Positions 24,188 to 32,650 are shown, counted from the first letter of the stretch. The stretch is DNA of 64,000 nucleotides from Candidatus Uhrbacteria bacterium (GCA_008363075.1 RHKK01000006.1:1-64000), one strand, 5' to 3'. Numbers and translations are program-made. The notes: a model not told the origin generated them from the letters alone.

Positions 24188-24216
24188 AAATACGACTCTC
24201 GCGTGGAGTCGTATTT
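24188..24216 (+). terminator. Terminator of the cupredoxin gene
   Basis: AAATACGACTC, loop TCGCGTG, GAGTCGTATTT. T-rich bases follow (TTTTG). Confidence 0.75.
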
Positions 24217-24221
24217 TGATT

Positions 24222-24227
24222 TACGAT
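24222..24227 (+). promoter_or_regulatory. -10 element, leaderless start
   Basis: TACGAT followed by 7 bases and the ATG at 24235. No Shine-Dalgarno sequence. Confidence 0.45.
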
Positions 24228-24234
24228 TTGCCGC

Positions 24235-25002
24235 ATGAAAATCATCACCCTTAATACGTGGGTCGGTCGGGCGGGCAGAGACCCCTTCTTCGCCTTTCTC
24301 GAGAAGTATCGACGCGACACGGATGTATTTTGCTTTCAAGAAATTCGATCTGCGCCACACGAGCACTCTCAAGGAGTGCTAGCCGGTGGCGTTGCCGTGA
24401 ATGAAAACATCATGGCGGAAGGTGTGCAGGAGATTTCAGAACGGTTATCAGATTTTGTCGCGTTTTTTCATCCTCAGCTCTTAGAAAATTATGGTTTGAT
24501 GATGCTCGTGAAAAAGGAGCTTCTCGTGAAGGAACACGGAGACGTGTTCGTTCACAAGCATCGGGGCTACATTCCCGAAGGCGACATCGGCAAGCATGCC
24601 CGGAACATTCAATACGCGACTCTCGACATTAGCGGGAAACCGTTTACCATTATTAATTTTCACGGCCTGTGGAATGGAATGGGAAAGACGGATACGGATG
24701 ACCGGATCGAGCAGTCAAAAAATATTTTGAACTTTACGAGGGGACTCAAAGGCGACTTTGTGCTGTGCGGCGATTTCAACTTGCTGCCAGATACGGAAAG
24801 CATCCGTCTGCTTGAGCAAAGCGGGTTACGTAATCTGATAAAAGAATATGGCGTGACTTCGACGCGCACGTCCTTTTACACGAAACCGGAAAAATTCGCC
24901 GACTATGTTTTTGTGACGCCGAGCGTCAAAGTTGCCGACTTTGCCGTGCTTCCGGAAGAAGTGTCGGATCATGCGGCGCTTATGGTTGAGGTGGAGGTTT
25001 AG
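24235..25002 (+). CDS. Endonuclease/exonuclease/phosphatase family protein
   Basis: A 255-aa metal-dependent phosphoesterase of the DNase I/ExoIII fold. Motifs: LNTWVGRAG (Asn), VFCFQEIRS (metal Glu), NFHGLWNG (His), CGDFNLLPDTES (D-x-N) and the terminal FADYVFVT...VSDHAALMVEV (D-H). Substrate is unknown; the compact size is like small EEP proteins. The ywbE-like gene follows after 6 bases, so the two are probably co-transcribed. Confidence 0.9.
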   Translation: MKIITLNTWVGRAGRDPFFAFLEKYRRDTDVFCFQEIRSAPHEHSQGVLAGGVAVNENIMAEGVQEISERLSDFVAFFHPQLLENYGLMMLVKKELLVKEHGDVFVHKHRGYIPEGDIGKHARNIQYATLDISGKPFTIINFHGLWNGMGKTDTDDRIEQSKNILNFTRGLKGDFVLCGDFNLLPDTESIRLLEQSGLRNLIKEYGVTSTRTSFYTKPEKFADYVFVTPSVKVADFAVLPEEVSDHAALMVEVEV

Positions 25003-25008
25003 TTTTGT

Positions 25009-25212
25009 ATGCAATACACCAACCACACACTTCGCAAAAACATCCGGCCGGGATTGCGCGTGGCGATCGTGAAAAAGGAAGATCAGAAAACCGGGAAAGC
25101 GACGTACGGTGTCGTGAAGGAACTTTTAACGAACGTCGCCGTTCACCCGCAGGGGATCAAGGTTCGATTGGAGACGGGGGAAGTCGGACGCGTGCAATAT
25201 ATTGAAGACTGA
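25009..25212 (+). CDS. ywbE: YwbE-family protein
   Basis: 67 aa, matching the small YwbE/DUF2196 family: IRPGLRVAIVKKEDQKTGKATYG, then VHPQGIKVRLETGEVGRVQYI. Function is unknown. It follows the nuclease gene by 6 bases and ends just before the convergent amine oxidase gene. Confidence 0.88.
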   Translation: MQYTNHTLRKNIRPGLRVAIVKKEDQKTGKATYGVVKELLTNVAVHPQGIKVRLETGEVGRVQYIED

Positions 25213-25213
25213 T

Positions 25214-26488
25214 TCAGATCCGAAGCCTGTTTTTCAACAGACGAACGGCGTGCCTCGCGGATTCGACGGCCCCCTCCATGTATCCCTGGTTACGCGTCAC
25301 CGTGTGCTCGCCTGCAAACAAGACTTTGCCGTGTGGGATGCCGAGCTCATGCTCGTATTCGGTCGAACGCGTTCCAAAGACCGCGTATGCTCCTCCCGCG
25401 AACGGATCTGTGTGCCAGGCTTTTCGTCGCACGGCCGTCCGACGGGTGTTGACGGGTCCGAAGACGGGACGGAGCGCGTGGCAGATGCTTGATGCGGCTT
25501 CCGGTAGGGTGGCGTTCGCCATACGTACCGCTTCCGGACCGGTCGCATAGCTCGTTAAGACTCCGTCGCGACCCGGTTGACATTGCGTAGCATGATATAT
25601 CTGTCCCGCTACCGTGTCCGTAAACACATCGAACGCCGCGTCTTTCCAAAAGCGTTTTGGGAAATGTATGGCGGTTTTCGTCACGCGGGCATAGGGCAGA
25701 CCGTAGAAAGCCTCGGCCTGGAACGTGCGCAGCGAAGGACGCCAGTGCAGTTTCGCGACTTGCGGAGCCGGAAGTGTACAAATGACCGCGTCGCCTTTGA
25801 ACGCGCGTCCGTTGCGGACGAGTACCGTCAGGCTTGTGCCGATTTGAACGACCGCATCGACCGTGTGACGCAGGAAAATCCGATCGCGCCCGACCGTGTC
25901 CGCCAGCGCCTCGATAAGACGTGTGTTACCACCTTCCATCCAGTAGACATCCGTACTGTCGATATCTTCGCCTTTGCGCGACAGCGGAAGCACTTCGGTA
26001 GCGGATATGCCCCGCATGCTCTCGCCGAATTGCGCTCGCATGAATAATTCAAGGGCTTGTTCGTCGGCGCGTCGGACACCGCAGTGGGCGAGATACGTCC
26101 AGGCGTCCATCTGCTCCAGCGCGCGTCGGCGGCCGGGCGAGCGCATGCCGCGCAGCCCCGCATCCACGCAGGTGAGGAGTTTGCGAGAAGGCGCCCACGT
26201 GCCCGGAGCATGCCACGAGCCTTCGAGGAGCAGGCTCTTGCGCAAGCGGTGGTCCCGCAACGGGATGCCGAAGCGCCTGCATAGCGATTGCATGCGGCGA
26301 TGCTCCGTACCGATCCATTCGCCGCCCATCTCGACGAGGTATGGCCCCAGGCGCTCCGTCATGACCCGCCCCCCGATACGTCCGCGCGCCTCTACGACCG
26401 TCACGTCATAGCCGCGCCGGGACAACAGATCCGCGCAGGCAAGACCTGCGAGTCCCGCTCCCAAAATCACGACGCGGGGTTTTCCCAT
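25214..26488 (-). CDS. FAD-dependent amine oxidase family protein
   Basis: A 424-aa flavoprotein from MGKPRVVILGAGLAGLACADLL, with the dinucleotide-binding GxGxxG at the N terminus, then EARGRIGGRV (FAD ribose), MEGGNTRLIEALAD and the C-terminal VLFAGEHTVTRNQGYMEGAVESARHAV. The start at 26488 places the Rossmann motif at the very N terminus; a 13-residue longer frame exists. Substrate unknown: the family covers monoamine and polyamine oxidases and desaturases. It is an unusual enzyme for a reduced genome. It ends 2 bases from the ywbE stop. Confidence 0.88.
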   Translation of the reverse strand: MGKPRVVILGAGLAGLACADLLSRRGYDVTVVEARGRIGGRVMTERLGPYLVEMGGEWIGTEHRRMQSLCRRFGIPLRDHRLRKSLLLEGSWHAPGTWAPSRKLLTCVDAGLRGMRSPGRRRALEQMDAWTYLAHCGVRRADEQALELFMRAQFGESMRGISATEVLPLSRKGEDIDSTDVYWMEGGNTRLIEALADTVGRDRIFLRHTVDAVVQIGTSLTVLVRNGRAFKGDAVICTLPAPQVAKLHWRPSLRTFQAEAFYGLPYARVTKTAIHFPKRFWKDAAFDVFTDTVAGQIYHATQCQPGRDGVLTSYATGPEAVRMANATLPEAASSICHALRPVFGPVNTRRTAVRRKAWHTDPFAGGAYAVFGTRSTEYEHELGIPHGKVLFAGEHTVTRNQGYMEGAVESARHAVRLLKNRLRI

Positions 26489-26535
26489 GGGAATAATGTA
26501 GCCTTCCGAAGATTTTTCATCTAGCATGGAAGTAT

Positions 26536-27324
26536 ATGAAAAAACTCCTTTCGTTTTTGAGCGGTTTTTCGCTCTTGTTCGCGATGGTTCCGGCGGCGAG
26601 TGCCGGCGGATGTTACGTCGATCCGGTGCATCAGTATTCGGGGAAGGGGACGATCAAGTCAGGCGTGTTCCTGCGCGATCATGCGTGCATGGACGGATCG
26701 GTGATCCTGACGACGCTGGCGGCCGGTGCGAGCGTGGATGTGATCGGGTTTACGGACGGTTGGTATCGCATTGCGTGGAACGGTGGACGCGGCTGGATCG
26801 GTATGCAGTTCCTTGACAACGGCGCGCAGCGAACGGGCACGGCGTGGTCGTCGTATCACGAATACATGTCGCAATATCCGAGCGTGAAGCCCGGTACGTC
26901 GACTCCGACGTCCGCGCCAACCACGTCCGACTCGACGATTCTCGGTAAAACCAAGGGGCATATCCTGCTGCAAGTCCAGCAGCACGGCGAGGCATGGTAT
27001 GTCGACCCTGTTACGCTCAAGCGTTATTACATGAAAGACGGCCCGACGGCGTATCAGATGATGCGCTCGTTCGGTCTCGGTGTTTCGGAAAAAGATTACA
27101 CGATGATGGCGAAGGGCGATGACGCACTCAAGAGCAAATTGCGCGGCCGCATCGTATTACGTGCGCAGGCCAAGGGCGAGGCATATTACATCCACCCAAA
27201 AGATTTAAAAATGCACTATCTTCAGAATGGCGAGGAGGCCTATAAGGTGATGCGCTTGTACAGTCTCGGCATCACGGACGCGGATCTCGCCAAGCTTGCG
27301 AGCGCCACGGTACCGATCAAATAA
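26536..27324 (+). CDS. Secreted SH3-domain protein with two GEA(W/Y)Y repeats
   Basis: A 262-aa protein with a signal peptide (LLSFLSGFSLLFAMVPAASA), an SH3-like domain to about residue 100 (SGVFLRDHACMDGSVILTTL, GWYRIAWNGGRGWIG), a Thr/Pro/Ser linker, then two copies of a 45-50 residue unit: LQVQQHGEAWYVDPVTLKRY and LRAQAKGEAYYIHPKDLKMH, each followed by a Y.MMR/YKVMR helix. From general knowledge such units recur in Patescibacteria surface proteins; no function is established. Probably binds cell-wall material. Confidence 0.8.
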   Translation: MKKLLSFLSGFSLLFAMVPAASAGGCYVDPVHQYSGKGTIKSGVFLRDHACMDGSVILTTLAAGASVDVIGFTDGWYRIAWNGGRGWIGMQFLDNGAQRTGTAWSSYHEYMSQYPSVKPGTSTPTSAPTTSDSTILGKTKGHILLQVQQHGEAWYVDPVTLKRYYMKDGPTAYQMMRSFGLGVSEKDYTMMAKGDDALKSKLRGRIVLRAQAKGEAYYIHPKDLKMHYLQNGEEAYKVMRLYSLGITDADLAKLASATVPIK

Positions 27325-27339
27325 CATGAAGGACTTTTT

Positions 27340-27348
27340 TGCTATACT
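27340..27348 (+). promoter_or_regulatory. Extended -10 promoter, leaderless
   Basis: TGC-TATACT, six bases (GGTTCC), then ATG 27355. Best example of the leaderless arrangement in the window. Confidence 0.65.
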
Positions 27349-27354
27349 GGTTCC

Positions 27355-27780
27355 ATGTCCGCCTTCGCGCTGCTTTTCACGCTCGATGCCATCGGCATCA
27401 GCATCACCACGTACCTGATCGGCAAACGACGCGCTGCCGAAGCGCCCGTATGCCCGATTGGAAAGGATTGCACCAAGGTACTGACGAGCAAGTATAATCA
27501 CTTGTTCGGCATCCATAATGACGTGGCCGGTCTCGGCTTTTATCTCGTGACGGCCATATTGACGGCGTCACTCGTCCTCGAGGTCGGACCGACGGCGTTG
27601 CTCGTGAATCTCCTGACGCTGCTTCTTGTCGGCGCGTCATTCATGTCGCTCGTCTTCACCTATATCCAGTGGCGCGTGCTCAAGGCTTGGTGCTTCTGGT
27701 GCGTCACGTCGGCCGTCACGGTCTGGCTCATGACTATCATCGATTTCGTATACATATATCAAAATCACTTCTCCGTATGA
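27355..27780 (+). CDS. Vitamin K epoxide reductase (VKOR) family protein
   Basis: A 141-aa, four-helix membrane protein. The loop cysteine pair is in CPIGKDCTKVL and the redox CxxC is in AWCFWCVTSAV. HNDVAGLGFYLV is also typical. Bacterial VKOR proteins reoxidise DsbA-like partners and so drive disulfide formation outside the membrane. No DsbA/thioredoxin-like domain is fused. The DoxX-like gene overlaps its stop by 4 bases (ATGA). Confidence 0.92.
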   Translation: MSAFALLFTLDAIGISITTYLIGKRRAAEAPVCPIGKDCTKVLTSKYNHLFGIHNDVAGLGFYLVTAILTASLVLEVGPTALLVNLLTLLLVGASFMSLVFTYIQWRVLKAWCFWCVTSAVTVWLMTIIDFVYIYQNHFSV

Positions 27781-28157
27781 AAGCTTATCCTGCCGCCTTC
27801 CATATCCTCCGCGTCGGCATGGCCGTCACCTTTCTATGGGTCGGTCTCCTTATCCTGAAGTCGCCCGAGGCCTGGGGCGGATATCTACAGCCGTGGGCCA
27901 TGGGTCTCCTCCCCGTTCCTGTGGGGCAGCTCATGATCGGGACAGCGATCTTTGATCTCGCCGTCGGGTTCCTGCTCCTCGTCAACGTGCGGACATGGGT
28001 CGTGTCGCTTCTCGCCGCGTTTCACCTGGCGGTCGTCATGATCGTGAGCGGCATTAACGCCGTGACCGTGCGCGATATCGGGCTCTTCGCTGCCGCGCTC
28101 GCCCTGTTCATCGAAGACGTGCCGCCGTCATGGCAGAAACGTTTGATTAAAGCCTAG
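27777..28157 (+). CDS. DoxX-like small membrane protein
   Basis: 126 aa with four predicted membrane helices. The first includes RVGMAVTFLWVGLLIL with a GYLQPW loop after it, and the second IGTAIFDLAVGFLLLVN. This is the build of the DoxX/DoxD-like family. The ATG at 27777 overlaps the VKOR stop, so the two are translated together. It may be part of the same redox or disulfide system. Confidence 0.75.
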   Translation: MKAYPAAFHILRVGMAVTFLWVGLLILKSPEAWGGYLQPWAMGLLPVPVGQLMIGTAIFDLAVGFLLLVNVRTWVVSLLAAFHLAVVMIVSGINAVTVRDIGLFAAALALFIEDVPPSWQKRLIKA

Positions 28158-28183
28158 CTCTGTCCTCCGTCATCCGGATCGCG

Positions 28184-28189
28184 TAGACT
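28184..28189 (+). promoter_or_regulatory. -10 element, leaderless start
   Basis: TAGACT, seven bases, ATG 28197. Confidence 0.45.
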
Positions 28190-28196
28190 ATCACCC

Positions 28197-29072
28197 ATGA
28201 CACACGCCATTTCCCGCGCGGCCGCGGTCCTGTCGGGCGCCGCCGCACTAGCCATCGCCCTGCCCGCCTTTGCCAAACCGACGATCGGCTCGGTGACGCC
28301 CGTCACGGCGTCGGCCGGGGTCGCGGTCACGCTCTCCGCGTCCGTGCAATCCGCCGCGCCGATCCAGTCGTGCAACCTGTACGTGGATCTTGAAGACGTC
28401 GGCGCGATGACGGTTGCCGGTGGCGTTGCCAGCCGCTCCTACATCTTCCCGTACGGCGGATCGCGCATCGCTTTCGTATTTTGCCGCGACACGGGCGGCG
28501 GCATCGCGGCGGGCCCGAACACCGCCATCTGGGTGACCGGACCGCTTCAGAACCAACCTCCGCTGAGTCAACCGACCCCGGAACCCGAACCGGAGCCCGC
28601 TCCCGAGCCGGTGCCGGCCGTGCGTCGCCTGATCAAGCTCGCGTGCGCGGAGGGGGCGGCCGTCGATGATCCGTGCCGGGCCGTCTATTACGTCGGTCGT
28701 GACGGCAAGCGCCATGCGTTTCCGAATAGCCGTGTCTTCTTCACGTGGTATGAAAATTTTGACGCCGTTCAAGAGGTGACCCTGACCGAGCTTGCCTCGT
28801 ACATGCTCGGCGGCAACGTCACGTATCGACCCGGATCGCGCATGGTGAAATTCACGACACTCAACAAAGTATATGCGATCGAACGCGACGGAACGCTGCG
28901 TTGGGTGAAGACGGAAGACGTCGCGCGCGCCTTGTACGGGGATGACTGGAACACGAAGATCGACGATATCGCCGACGTGTTCTACACGGACTACACATTC
29001 GGTCCGGATATCGACCTTGCCAGCGAGTACAATGTCACGAACCAGCTTGATTCGAATCTCACGATTGACTAA
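28197..29072 (+). CDS. Secreted protein with a Patescibacteria-type C-terminal domain
   Basis: A 291-aa protein: signal peptide (AAVLSGAAALAIALPAFA), an Ig-like N-terminal domain (IGSVTPVTASAGVAVTLSAS), a PEPEPEPAPEP linker, and a C-terminal domain of about 130 residues: AVYYVGRDGKRHAFPNSRVF, TWYENFDAV, ELASYMLGGNVTYRPGSRMV, KVYAIERDGTLRWV, ALYGDDWNTKIDDIADVFY. I have seen this domain repeatedly in secreted Patescibacteria proteins but know no function for it. A strong terminator follows. Confidence 0.75.
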   Translation: MTHAISRAAAVLSGAAALAIALPAFAKPTIGSVTPVTASAGVAVTLSASVQSAAPIQSCNLYVDLEDVGAMTVAGGVASRSYIFPYGGSRIAFVFCRDTGGGIAAGPNTAIWVTGPLQNQPPLSQPTPEPEPEPAPEPVPAVRRLIKLACAEGAAVDDPCRAVYYVGRDGKRHAFPNSRVFFTWYENFDAVQEVTLTELASYMLGGNVTYRPGSRMVKFTTLNKVYAIERDGTLRWVKTEDVARALYGDDWNTKIDDIADVFYTDYTFGPDIDLASEYNVTNQLDSNLTID

Positions 29073-29082
29073 TACAATCCAA

Positions 29083-29143
29083 CCGCAAGCATCCGCCAAA
29101 ACCCGCTCCTTGCGGGCGCGTGCGGATGCTTGCGGTTTTTTTT
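29083..29143. terminator. Long two-level terminator
   Basis: Outer stem CCGCAAGCATCCGC with GCGGATGCTTGCGG, an inner CCCGC-TCCTT-GCGGG hairpin, then eight T. It lies between convergent genes at 29072 and 29156. Confidence 0.9.
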
Positions 29144-29155
29144 GCTCTTTTCTTC

Positions 29156-30004
29156 TTACGCCAGCATGAGGACGAGAGCGAGACCGATGACGAGCATCGC
29201 ATGCGAGACGGAGGCGGCGTGACGGGCGCGGTAACGGACGGCCAACATGATCAGGAGCAGCGCGGTCAGAAAGGCGGCGGCGTACAGCATGAGATCCCGG
29301 ACGATCGGGTCAATACGCTCTTGGGAAAACGTTTCGGCGAGGACGCGTCCCGTGCCGTATTCCGCAGGCTCGGTCGTCGCGATGACGGCGCTTGCGTCAA
29401 GATCCGAGGAGGTCTGGGGGGCTTCGATGTTTCCGAATAGCTGCACGACAAATGTCGTCTCGCGTCCTTCGAAACGACCGATGGCGACGCCCGTACCCGT
29501 ATCCTCATAGCGGTCGTCAAGGAGAATGGACCGATGCGACGGGCTGTCCAACCACCCGCGTTGCATCTCATAGATATTGGTGAAGTGGATGGCGAGGTTC
29601 TCCGCGGCGTATCGCGCGGGATAACCGGACCGCCTGATGCGGTCGAGCGCCGTCGTGCCGTCCGGCGACGTATGCGCGAAATAGCCGAGCGTCGCCATGT
29701 CTTCGGCCTTGGCTTGTGCCGCGCGCATCAACCGTTCATCCGTCATCAATGGCGCGAGATCGGCGTCCTGCCTCGTGCGATTGCCTGACTCGATAATCGC
29801 GGCCGGCGTGATCGGCGCGACCCGATCGTCCGCGCGTGTCGACACGGCGATCGCCAGAGGGAGCAGGACGGACGCGCTTTTGAAGGCGATCAACAAGACG
29901 CTCACGCCGACAAGTCCCCGGTGGCGCAGGAGGCGCGGATGGTGGTCGTTTCCCGCATGGGGAACGAAATGATCTTTGGCGGCGTGCAACCAACGTCGCT
30001 TCAT
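29156..30004 (-). CDS. CAP (SCP/PR1) domain membrane protein
   Basis: A 282-aa protein from MKRRWLHAAKDHF. A first membrane helix near residues 25-50 is followed by the CAP domain: MRAAQAKAEDMATLGYFAHTSPDG, IRRSGYPARYAAENLAI, WLDSPSHRSILLDDRYEDTGTGVAIG. His and Glu residues of the CAP pocket are present. Two further C-terminal helices (LMLYAAAFLTALLLIMLAV; LVIGLALVLMLA) anchor it again. An alternative ATG lies at 30019. Its start is next to the stop of the P-type ATPase-like gene, so they share a transcript. Confidence 0.82.
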   Translation of the reverse strand: MKRRWLHAAKDHFVPHAGNDHHPRLLRHRGLVGVSVLLIAFKSASVLLPLAIAVSTRADDRVAPITPAAIIESGNRTRQDADLAPLMTDERLMRAAQAKAEDMATLGYFAHTSPDGTTALDRIRRSGYPARYAAENLAIHFTNIYEMQRGWLDSPSHRSILLDDRYEDTGTGVAIGRFEGRETTFVVQLFGNIEAPQTSSDLDASAVIATTEPAEYGTGRVLAETFSQERIDPIVRDLMLYAAAFLTALLLIMLAVRYRARHAASVSHAMLVIGLALVLMLA

Positions 30005-30008
30005 GCAT

Positions 30009-31826
30009 TCATTGTCCATCCTTTCGACGAGGCTGTCCATGCGCGTTGCCGCGTCCGGATCCGAGTCCGCGCGCCGCGACGTGCAGGGTCAGCGAGGTCG
30101 TAAGCGCGTAGGCCGCGGCCGCGAGCGGGGAGAGCGCGCCCATCGCGGCCAGAGCGAGCCCCGCGCTTCCGGCGATGATCCAGATTCCCACCTGCACGCG
30201 GACGACGCCGTGAAAGGCGCGCCCGAGACGGACCAGACGCGGAAGCGTCCCGAGTGCGTCCGCGTGCAGCGTCACGCAGGCGTCTTCCCCTCCGCGTCCG
30301 CCGGTCCGCGACAGCGCGACGGCGGCATGCGCTCGGGCGACGGCCGCGGCGTCTTCGCCGTCGCCGATCAGCAGGATGCGCCTTTCTTTTGAAAGGCGCC
30401 CGAGTTCTCTCCAGCGTTCCTCGGGCGTCACGGAAGGTCGGTAGTCGGCCAGTCCGGCGGCTTCCGCCTGTTTCGCCGCGATGCGTACCGTGTCGGGCGT
30501 GAATAAGATGTCTCGCTCGAATCCGAGAAGCCGCAGTCCCTCGATAGCCGTGCGGATGTCCTGCCGCGGCCGCTCCTCGATCCGGAAGCGGGCTACGCAG
30601 GCGCCGTCGAGGGCGAGAAAACAGTCCGACACCCGGCCGTCCACCGGCGATGTCGAGCCCGCGAGCCACGCTCCTTCGAAGGAGGTTCCGCTGTCGCGGT
30701 GCAGTTCCGCCGTGCCGATGGCGATCAGGCGACCGCCGAGCGTTGCGATCACGCCGCGACCCGGCACGGCCCGGCAGGTGTCCGCCTCCCGGATGCGGCC
30801 GATGCGTCTCACCGCCTCACGGTACAGCGCCCGCCCGACGGGATGATCCGAACCCGCTTCCGCCATGGCCACGCACTCCCAGACGTAGGCGTCGCTTACG
30901 CCCGGATCATGGTCCACGCCCCCGACGCGGATCTCCGCAAAACTCACGGCCCGAGACTTGTCGAAGACGGCCACGTCGGCCGTGGCGAGGCGGTCGAGTG
31001 CCTCGCCGCCGGGGACGAGTGCGCCGAGGCGTCCCGCCGCGGCGACGGCCAGGGAGGCGGCCAGGGACGTCGCCGCGACCAGTGCGTCCGGTCGAAGGAC
31101 GAGGAGCACGGCGGCGGCATGAAGCGGCTCGCGAACGAAGAACCAGGTCGCGGCCGCGGCCAGCCCGAGCAGCCAGTAGGAGAATGCCGACGCATGTCCG
31201 GCGAGGTGCTCGGTGGGGGAGGGGCGTGCGGCCGCGTGGCGGATCCGCGCATGCAGGCGCATGGCGAGCGCGTCCTCCGGTGCTTGCGTCGCACGCATGC
31301 CGATCGATCCCGCGCGCACGACCGATCCCGCGAAGACCGGATCGCCGGGCAGGCGCTCGGCGGGTTCGCTTTCGCCGCGGACCATACGCTCGTCCACGAA
31401 CGCCGCTCCCTGCGTCACGACCCCGTCGCCGGGAATGCGTCCACCCGCCTGCACGAGAGCGGACGCTCCCGCGGGCAGGAGCGTCCCGAGTTCCCGCAGC
31501 GGCCGTTCCACGCGGGCCAAGGCGCGCGTTTCCAGAAGGTGCTCGGCCCAACGGAGTCCGCCGAGCAGGAGACTCACGGCCGCGGCCGACGTCCACTCGC
31601 CCGACCAGAGCAGCAGCCCGAGCGCCATGGACGGGAACGCCTCCGCCGCGACGCGACGATCCAGCGCGCCGCGTATCGTGGCGACGAAAAACGGCAGCCC
31701 GGCCGCGATGGTTGCCGCCGCAAGCGCGGGGCGAGTCCATGGCCAAATCAACGCGGCCGCGATCGCCGCACCGGGCAGGAGCGTCAGGACCGCGTCGATC
31801 CAGGCGTCGCGTCGCGGAAGCATCAT
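30009..31826 (-). CDS. Degenerate P1B-type ATPase-like protein (probable pseudoenzyme)
   Basis: 605 aa from MMLPRRDAWID. The architecture is that of a heavy-metal P-type ATPase without N-terminal metal domain: membrane pairs, actuator domain (GRIPGDGVVTQGAAFVDERM, VRGESEPAERLPGDPVFAG), then helices, P domain and N domain (GSDHPVGRALYREA, RGVIATLGGRLIAIG). Key motifs are altered: CPC is RPD (VLRPDALVAATS), DKTGT is DKSRA (VFDKSRAVSF), TGES is RGES, TGD is TPD, and GDGxND is GDGED. The phosphorylated Asp remains, but Thr-Gly-Thr and metal ligands are gone. The reading frame is intact over 1.8 kb, so it is not simply decaying. Confidence 0.82.
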   Translation of the reverse strand: MMLPRRDAWIDAVLTLLPGAAIAAALIWPWTRPALAAATIAAGLPFFVATIRGALDRRVAAEAFPSMALGLLLWSGEWTSAAAVSLLLGGLRWAEHLLETRALARVERPLRELGTLLPAGASALVQAGGRIPGDGVVTQGAAFVDERMVRGESEPAERLPGDPVFAGSVVRAGSIGMRATQAPEDALAMRLHARIRHAAARPSPTEHLAGHASAFSYWLLGLAAAATWFFVREPLHAAAVLLVLRPDALVAATSLAASLAVAAAGRLGALVPGGEALDRLATADVAVFDKSRAVSFAEIRVGGVDHDPGVSDAYVWECVAMAEAGSDHPVGRALYREAVRRIGRIREADTCRAVPGRGVIATLGGRLIAIGTAELHRDSGTSFEGAWLAGSTSPVDGRVSDCFLALDGACVARFRIEERPRQDIRTAIEGLRLLGFERDILFTPDTVRIAAKQAEAAGLADYRPSVTPEERWRELGRLSKERRILLIGDGEDAAAVARAHAAVALSRTGGRGGEDACVTLHADALGTLPRLVRLGRAFHGVVRVQVGIWIIAGSAGLALAAMGALSPLAAAAYALTTSLTLHVAARGLGSGRGNAHGQPRRKDGQ

Positions 31827-31848
31827 CCGCAGGAGTGTAGCATTTAGG

Positions 31849-31911
31849 CAGCTCGTAGCTAGCCCGGCATGCACCAAGCCCGCCTTTGGCGGATAGCTAG
31901 TAGCTGATAGG
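31849..31911. repeat. Mixed heptamer and GC-rich hairpin repeat
   Basis: GCTCGTA and GCTAGCC at the left; GATAGCT, AGTAGCT, GATAGGA from 31892 at the right; AGCCCGCC-TTT-GGCGGAT between. The arms are partly complementary. It fills the gap between divergent genes. Confidence 0.6.
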
Positions 31912-31913
31912 AT
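31905..31913 (+). promoter_or_regulatory. Extended -10 promoter, leaderless
   Basis: TGA-TAGGAT, six bases (GACTGC), ATG 31920. It overlaps the right arm of the repeat. Confidence 0.6.
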
Positions 31914-31919
31914 GACTGC

Positions 31920-32159
31920 ATGAGAAAAACGAGCTTTATTCCGAATCTGCGGGCGATCTGGCTGTTCGTGAAGGATCCGAGTACGGATTGGAAGCCGAAG
32001 GCGCTGGTCGTGGCCGCCGTGTTGTATCTCGTCTGGCCGATTGATCTGCTGCCCGATTTCGCGCCGATAGTCGGTTGGCTTGATGATCTCGGGTTCATCG
32101 GGGCGGCGGCATGGTATCTCGCACATGCGACGAACAGGTATTTGGAACGAAAAAAATAA
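31920..32159 (+). CDS. DUF1232 (YkvA-like) small membrane protein
   Basis: 79 aa. The DUF1232 signature is clear: WLFVKDPSTDWKPKALVVAA, then YLVWPIDLLPDFAPIVGWLDD and a hydrophobic stretch. Function is unknown in the family. The stop lies inside an extended palindrome shared with the convergent C39-like gene. Confidence 0.88.
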   Translation: MRKTSFIPNLRAIWLFVKDPSTDWKPKALVVAAVLYLVWPIDLLPDFAPIVGWLDDLGFIGAAAWYLAHATNRYLERKK

Positions 32160-32196
32160 CGTGTGGGGCACGAGATATCGTGCCCCGTACGTTATT
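32155..32196. repeat. Extended palindrome, variant of the GTAG...CTAC family
   Basis: Outer arms AATAACGT and ACGTTATT, inner arms GGGGCACGA and ATCGTGCCCC. It contains the stop codons of both convergent genes (TAA at 32157-32159 plus, TAA at 32194-32192 minus). A bidirectional terminator is likely. Confidence 0.8.
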
Positions 32197-32650
32197 TGAA
32201 ATCCGTAACCGCCATCATCCAGCGCTGCACGGGATGTTCCGGACCGCCGTCCGTGTCGTGCCAGACCTGCTCGAACTTCTCGATCGGCATGATGCGGATG
32301 CCGGATTCCGTGTCCGGATCCATCATGAAAATCTTGTGTTTGCCGACCTCATACACCACTGAATAATGCGGTTCGTCCTTTGACCACCAGCCGACGATGA
32401 CCGGTTTTTCCTCTTCGATGAGCGCGCGAATGTCATTGATCGTGGCGTTGTCCTTCGCGAATGCCTCCGCACCTAATGCCCGCGCCCCCGCCACGAGCTG
32501 TCCATGCGTCGTGCCGATGTCCGGCGTTGTTTCGCAAAGCTTGGCGAGCTGCGCTTCCGTATGCTCGCGGTCAAAGTACGACAACAGGATCTTCAGGCTC
32601 GCGGGCCCGCACATGTTCGGCGATTGTCGGAAGGGGATGAGGGGCTTCAT
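32192..32650 (-). CDS. C39-like papain-fold peptidase
   Basis: 152 aa. The catalytic Cys is at residue 14 in RQSPNMCGPASLKILLSYF, the His is in KDEPHYSVVYEV and the Asp is in FMMDPDTESG, spaced as in stand-alone C39-like proteins. There is no signal peptide or ABC transporter, so it is not a normal bacteriocin exporter domain. It overlaps the PH-domain gene by 4 bases and is likely in one operon with it. Target unknown. Confidence 0.85.
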   Translation of the reverse strand: MKPLIPFRQSPNMCGPASLKILLSYFDREHTEAQLAKLCETTPDIGTTHGQLVAGARALGAEAFAKDNATINDIRALIEEEKPVIVGWWSKDEPHYSVVYEVGKHKIFMMDPDTESGIRIMPIEKFEQVWHDTDGGPEHPVQRWMMAVTDFK

